Assembly: GCA_016208205.1 (NCBI GenBank)
Contig: JACQYP010000175.1
Coordinates: 1-9,687, forward strand
Direction of reading: 5' to 3'
From: Candidatus Desantisiibacteriota bacterium
GTDB lineage: Bacteria; UBA9089; CG2-30-40-21
Length of the DNA stretch: 9,687 nucleotides
In this document: piece after piece, positions 8,101 to 9,687 of the stretch
Position numbering within the stretch: position 1 is the first letter of the stretch
Layout of the letters: every line of letters starts with the position of its first letter
The notes under the pieces: model-generated
Databases searched by the model: none
What the model was told of the DNA's origin: nothing
The model's input: the letters and a program-made list of their open reading frames with translations, nothing else
Program-made: the position numbers and the translations under genes

Positions 8101-8561
8101 GGTTTACCGGTAAGGATAAAATCAACCTTATTTTGTTCCATCAAGGAATATGACTGTTTGCCAATACCTGTATCAAGGAACAGCTCAACAATATCCTTGA
8201 GACGGCATAAGGATTTATTAATATAATACTCACATTCACCTGAACGAAAAAGCCGTCGGGTAATGGTTATCTCTGAAAAGTCCAGTGGAAGCAACCTGCT
8301 GCTATTATCAAACTCAATGATTACCTCAGCCATTCCAAGGGCTTTCCTGTTCTGTGAACCATTAAAAATAACATCAGTCATGGAATTACACCTGAGCACA
8401 GACGGTGATTGTTCACCAAGAACCCATTTCAATGCCTCAGAGATATTACTCTTCCCGCATCCATTGGGTCCCACAATAGCAGTAATCCCCTTCTGAAACT
8501 CAAACTCTATTTTTTCTGCAAAGGACTTAAATCCAAGGATTGTTATTTTTTTAAGGAACAT
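5125..8561 (-). pseudogene. smc: SMC chromosome segregation ATPase, interrupted by a frameshift and a nonsense codon
   Basis: The two open pieces, 7365-8561 (398 codons) and 5125-7140 (671 codons), plus the stretch between them form one SMC of about 1145 residues, the normal family length. The N-terminal head has MFLKKITILGFKSF, Walker A GPNGCGKSN (31-39), and FEEAAGISKYKVRKQEA (161-177), then a coiled coil. The hinge starts with SFEGYSDGVKAV (about 7218-7183) and includes IRGGSPKTGG. A second coiled coil leads to the C-terminal head, with signature LSGGERSLSA (near 5433) and Walker B PFSILDEVDAALD (near 5360). The first lesion is near 7381, where one base appears lost from an A-run on the coding strand; restoring it joins the frames as N-K-I-T-K-V-L. 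The second is TAA at 7219-7221, where K-K-L-Q-stop-S-F-E-G-Y stands in place of an expected glutamate codon. After that stop the first in-frame start is TTG at 7140, inside the hinge, so a natural split gene is unlikely. Everything else is well preserved, so the loss is recent or the lesions are sequence errors. The start at 8561 has a modest AGG upstream. Confidence 0.85.
6941..6965. repeat. Palindromic repeat inserted in frame in the smc hinge
   Basis: GGCAGGG (6946-6952) and CCCTGCC (6958-6964) form a 7-bp stem with a 5-base loop inside the smc coding sequence. On the coding strand the element and its edges are read as KRAGTSPASTSK, between SHHLRDS and IEDGAIGWLAEL. In SMC proteins generally this part of the hinge goes straight from the ATFLPL-like strand to the GVIGW-like segment, without this Ala/Ser/Thr/Pro-rich stretch. 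It resembles the palindrome at 4104-4125, which supports a mobile-repeat origin. Confidence 0.65.
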
Positions 8562-8589
8562 GTTTGCAACCTGCCTTTTGCGGCTTGAA

Positions 8590-8673
8590 ATATGGAGTGC
8601 GAAAGCTTACTTGCTTTCGCTTTTCCGTTCGATTAGCCAAGAGCGGTAGCAAGTAAGCTGCCGCACTCCATAT
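8590..8673. repeat. 84-bp compound inverted repeat with two internal hairpins
   Basis: The outer arms ATATGGAGTGCG (8590-8601) and CGCACTCCATAT (8662-8673) are perfect 12-bp complements. Inside lie two hairpins. Left: GCGAAAGC-TTACTT-GCTTTCGC (8599-8620), a perfect 8-bp stem. Right: GCGGTAGC-AAGTAA-GCTGCCGC (8643-8664), 7 of 8 paired. The loops are complementary to each other. The two hairpins differ at stem positions, yet each keeps its own pairing. The element lies 28 bases upstream of the smc start, so it belongs to the smc leader or the trpB-smc spacer. Confidence 0.8.
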
Positions 8674-8696
8674 AAATTCCGTAGCCGCAAGTAGTC

Positions 8697-8793
8697 TGTA
8701 GGATGGGTGCTAACCCATCTATCCTATTATTAAGCACGATAAGTAGTGGATGCTGAGAAACAGGAGGGATAGATGGGTTTCACCCATCCTACA
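8697..8793. repeat. 97-bp inverted pair of GATGGGT/ACCCATC hairpin units
   Basis: The left unit (8697-8725) and the right unit (about 8762-8793) are inverted, imperfect copies. Each holds a 7-bp stem, GATGGGT-gcta-ACCCATC on the left and GATGGGT-ttc-ACCCATC on the right, with a 36-base unrelated centre. They belong to the same family as 1905-1987. The right unit ends five bases from the trpB stop codon, so it lies immediately downstream of trpB in transcription order. Between this and 8590-8673 nothing else is recognisable. Confidence 0.8.
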
Positions 8794-8798
8794 ACCTC

Positions 8799-9687
8799 TT
8801 ACTTCTCCCTTCCCGCTTCCAATATCTTCGACACGGTTTGAACATCCTTGTCTCCCCTGCCTGAAAGGCAAACAACGATAATCTTATCCTTATCCATGGT
8901 TGGAGCGAGCTTAGCAGCATAGGCAATGGCATGAGCAGATTCAAGGGCAGGAATTATACCTTCGGTCAGGGCTAAAAGTTGAAAGCTGTCTAAGGCTTCT
9001 GTATCTGTTATTGAGACATATTCTGCCCTGCCTGTATCCTTATAAAAGCTGTGTTCAGGACCAACACCCGGATAATCAAGACCTGCTGAGACAGAATGGG
9101 TTGGTATTATCTGACCATTTTCATCCTGAAGCACATAGGAGAGGCTGCCGTGCAAGGCACCAACATTTCCAGAGCCAAGGGAAGCAGAATGTCTTCCGGT
9201 CTCTATCCCTTCACCGCCTGCCTCTACCCCTATAAACTTCACATCACTTTCATTGTAAAATGGATAAAAAAGCCCCATGGAATTGCTTCCGCCGCCAACA
9301 CAAGCAACAAGACAATCCGGAAGCCTGTGCTCAAGCTCTATTATCTGACTCTTTGCTTCCTGACCGATTACTGATTGAAAATCACGCACCATCATTGGGT
9401 ATGGGTGTGGTCCAACCACAGAGCCAATAATGTAATGGGTTGTGCGCACATTTGTTACCCAATCACGAAGTGCCTCATTGATTGCATCCTTCAGGGTTTT
9501 ACTACCTGAATCAACCGGAATGACCTTTGCCCCAAGGAGCTTCATTCTGAAGACATTTAACGCCTGCCGTTCAATATCCTCACATCCCATGTAAACCTCA
9601 CACTCCAAACCAAACATAGCCGCAGCCGTTGCTGTTGCTACCCCATGCTGTCCTGCCCCTGTTTCAGCTATCACCCGCGGCTTTCCC
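8799..9687 (-). CDS. trpB: Tryptophan synthase beta subunit, 5' end outside the window
   Basis: TrpB is the PLP-dependent subunit that joins indole, delivered from TrpA, with L-serine to make tryptophan in the cytoplasm. The visible part has about 296 of the usual 400 or so residues, and the frame is open to the right edge of the window. It begins at [15 protein letters not shown], which carries the catalytic-site glutamate of the ETGAGQHG motif. [21 protein letters not shown], the PLP phosphate loop [22 protein letters not shown] and the C-terminal CLSGRGDKD all fit the family. The N-terminal part with the PLP-binding lysine (HTGSHKIN in the family) is outside. A GTG at 9674 is an internal codon, not the start. 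No trpA or other trp gene follows; smc is next on the same strand after a 237-base spacer of repeats. Confidence 0.95.
   Translation of the reverse strand, partial: GKPRVIAETGAGQHGVATATAAAMFGLECEVYMGCEDIERQALNVFRMKLLGAKVIPVDSGSKTLKDAINEALRDWVTNVRTTHYIIGSVVGPHPYPMMVRDFQSVIGQEAKSQIIELEHRLPDCLVACVGGGSNSMGLFYPFYNESDVKFIGVEAGGEGIETGRHSASLGSGNVGALHGSLSYVLQDENGQIIPTHSVSAGLDYPGVGPEHSFYKDTGRAEYVSITDTEALDSFQLLALTEGIIPALESAHAIAYAAKLAPTMDKDKIIVVCLSGRGDKDVQTVSKILEAGREK

Noticed and set aside
9672..9674. GTG at 9674 as the trpB start
   Set aside because: The frame stays open to the window edge with conserved GKPR residues upstream, and the lysine-containing N-terminal part of TrpB must lie beyond it.
1..9687. 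A new defence, mobile or biosynthetic system
   Set aside because: All five genes are known housekeeping or signalling families, with no transposase, toxin, nuclease or unexplained conserved reading frame; the novelty lies in repeats and gene lesions.

Overview
The window shows a bacterial chromosome segment of moderate to low GC. It has one gene on the plus strand (an orphan hybrid histidine kinase) converging on a block of four minus-strand genes. In transcription order these are trpB (5' end outside the window), smc (broken), era and uup. All five are recognisable housekeeping or signalling genes. The gaps between them are not ordinary spacers. Nearly every gap holds one or more short palindromic or tandem repeats, of at least six sequence types. 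Such repeats are common in genomes of uncultivated environmental bacteria (Omnitrophota, Nitrospirota, Planctomycetota and related groups). The lineage assignment is a low-confidence guess from style only; no rRNA or other marker gene is present.

Layout: 1-140 is leader sequence with a 10-bp inverted repeat (60-117). 141-1898 (+) encodes a PAS / HisKA / HATPase / receiver hybrid kinase. 1905-1987 is a perfect 33-bp inverted repeat just after its stop. 2004-2131 is a 41-bp tandem duplication plus an inverted copy that runs into the 3' end of uup. 2099-4036 (-) is uup, an ABC-F ATPase. 4104-4125 is a hairpin repeat. 4166-5038 (-) is era, whose KH domain lacks its GXXG loop. 5066-5122 holds three CACAGATT units and an 11-bp perfect inverted repeat. 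5125-8561 (-) is smc, interrupted by a one-base frameshift and a nonsense codon, and carrying a repeat inserted in frame in the hinge. 8590-8673 and 8697-8793 are two compound inverted repeats. 8799-9687 (-) is the C-terminal three quarters of trpB.

The genes do not form one pathway. SMC (chromosome organisation), Era (30S maturation), Uup (ribosome-associated ABC-F, linked in E. coli to repeat and transposon excision) and TrpB (tryptophan synthesis) are core functions that happen to be neighbours. I find no convincing new defence, mobile or biosynthetic system. The points worth attention are the repeat invasion, which has reached into coding sequence at smc and the uup terminus and sits within a few bases of most stop codons; the double lesion in smc; and the missing KH loop in Era.
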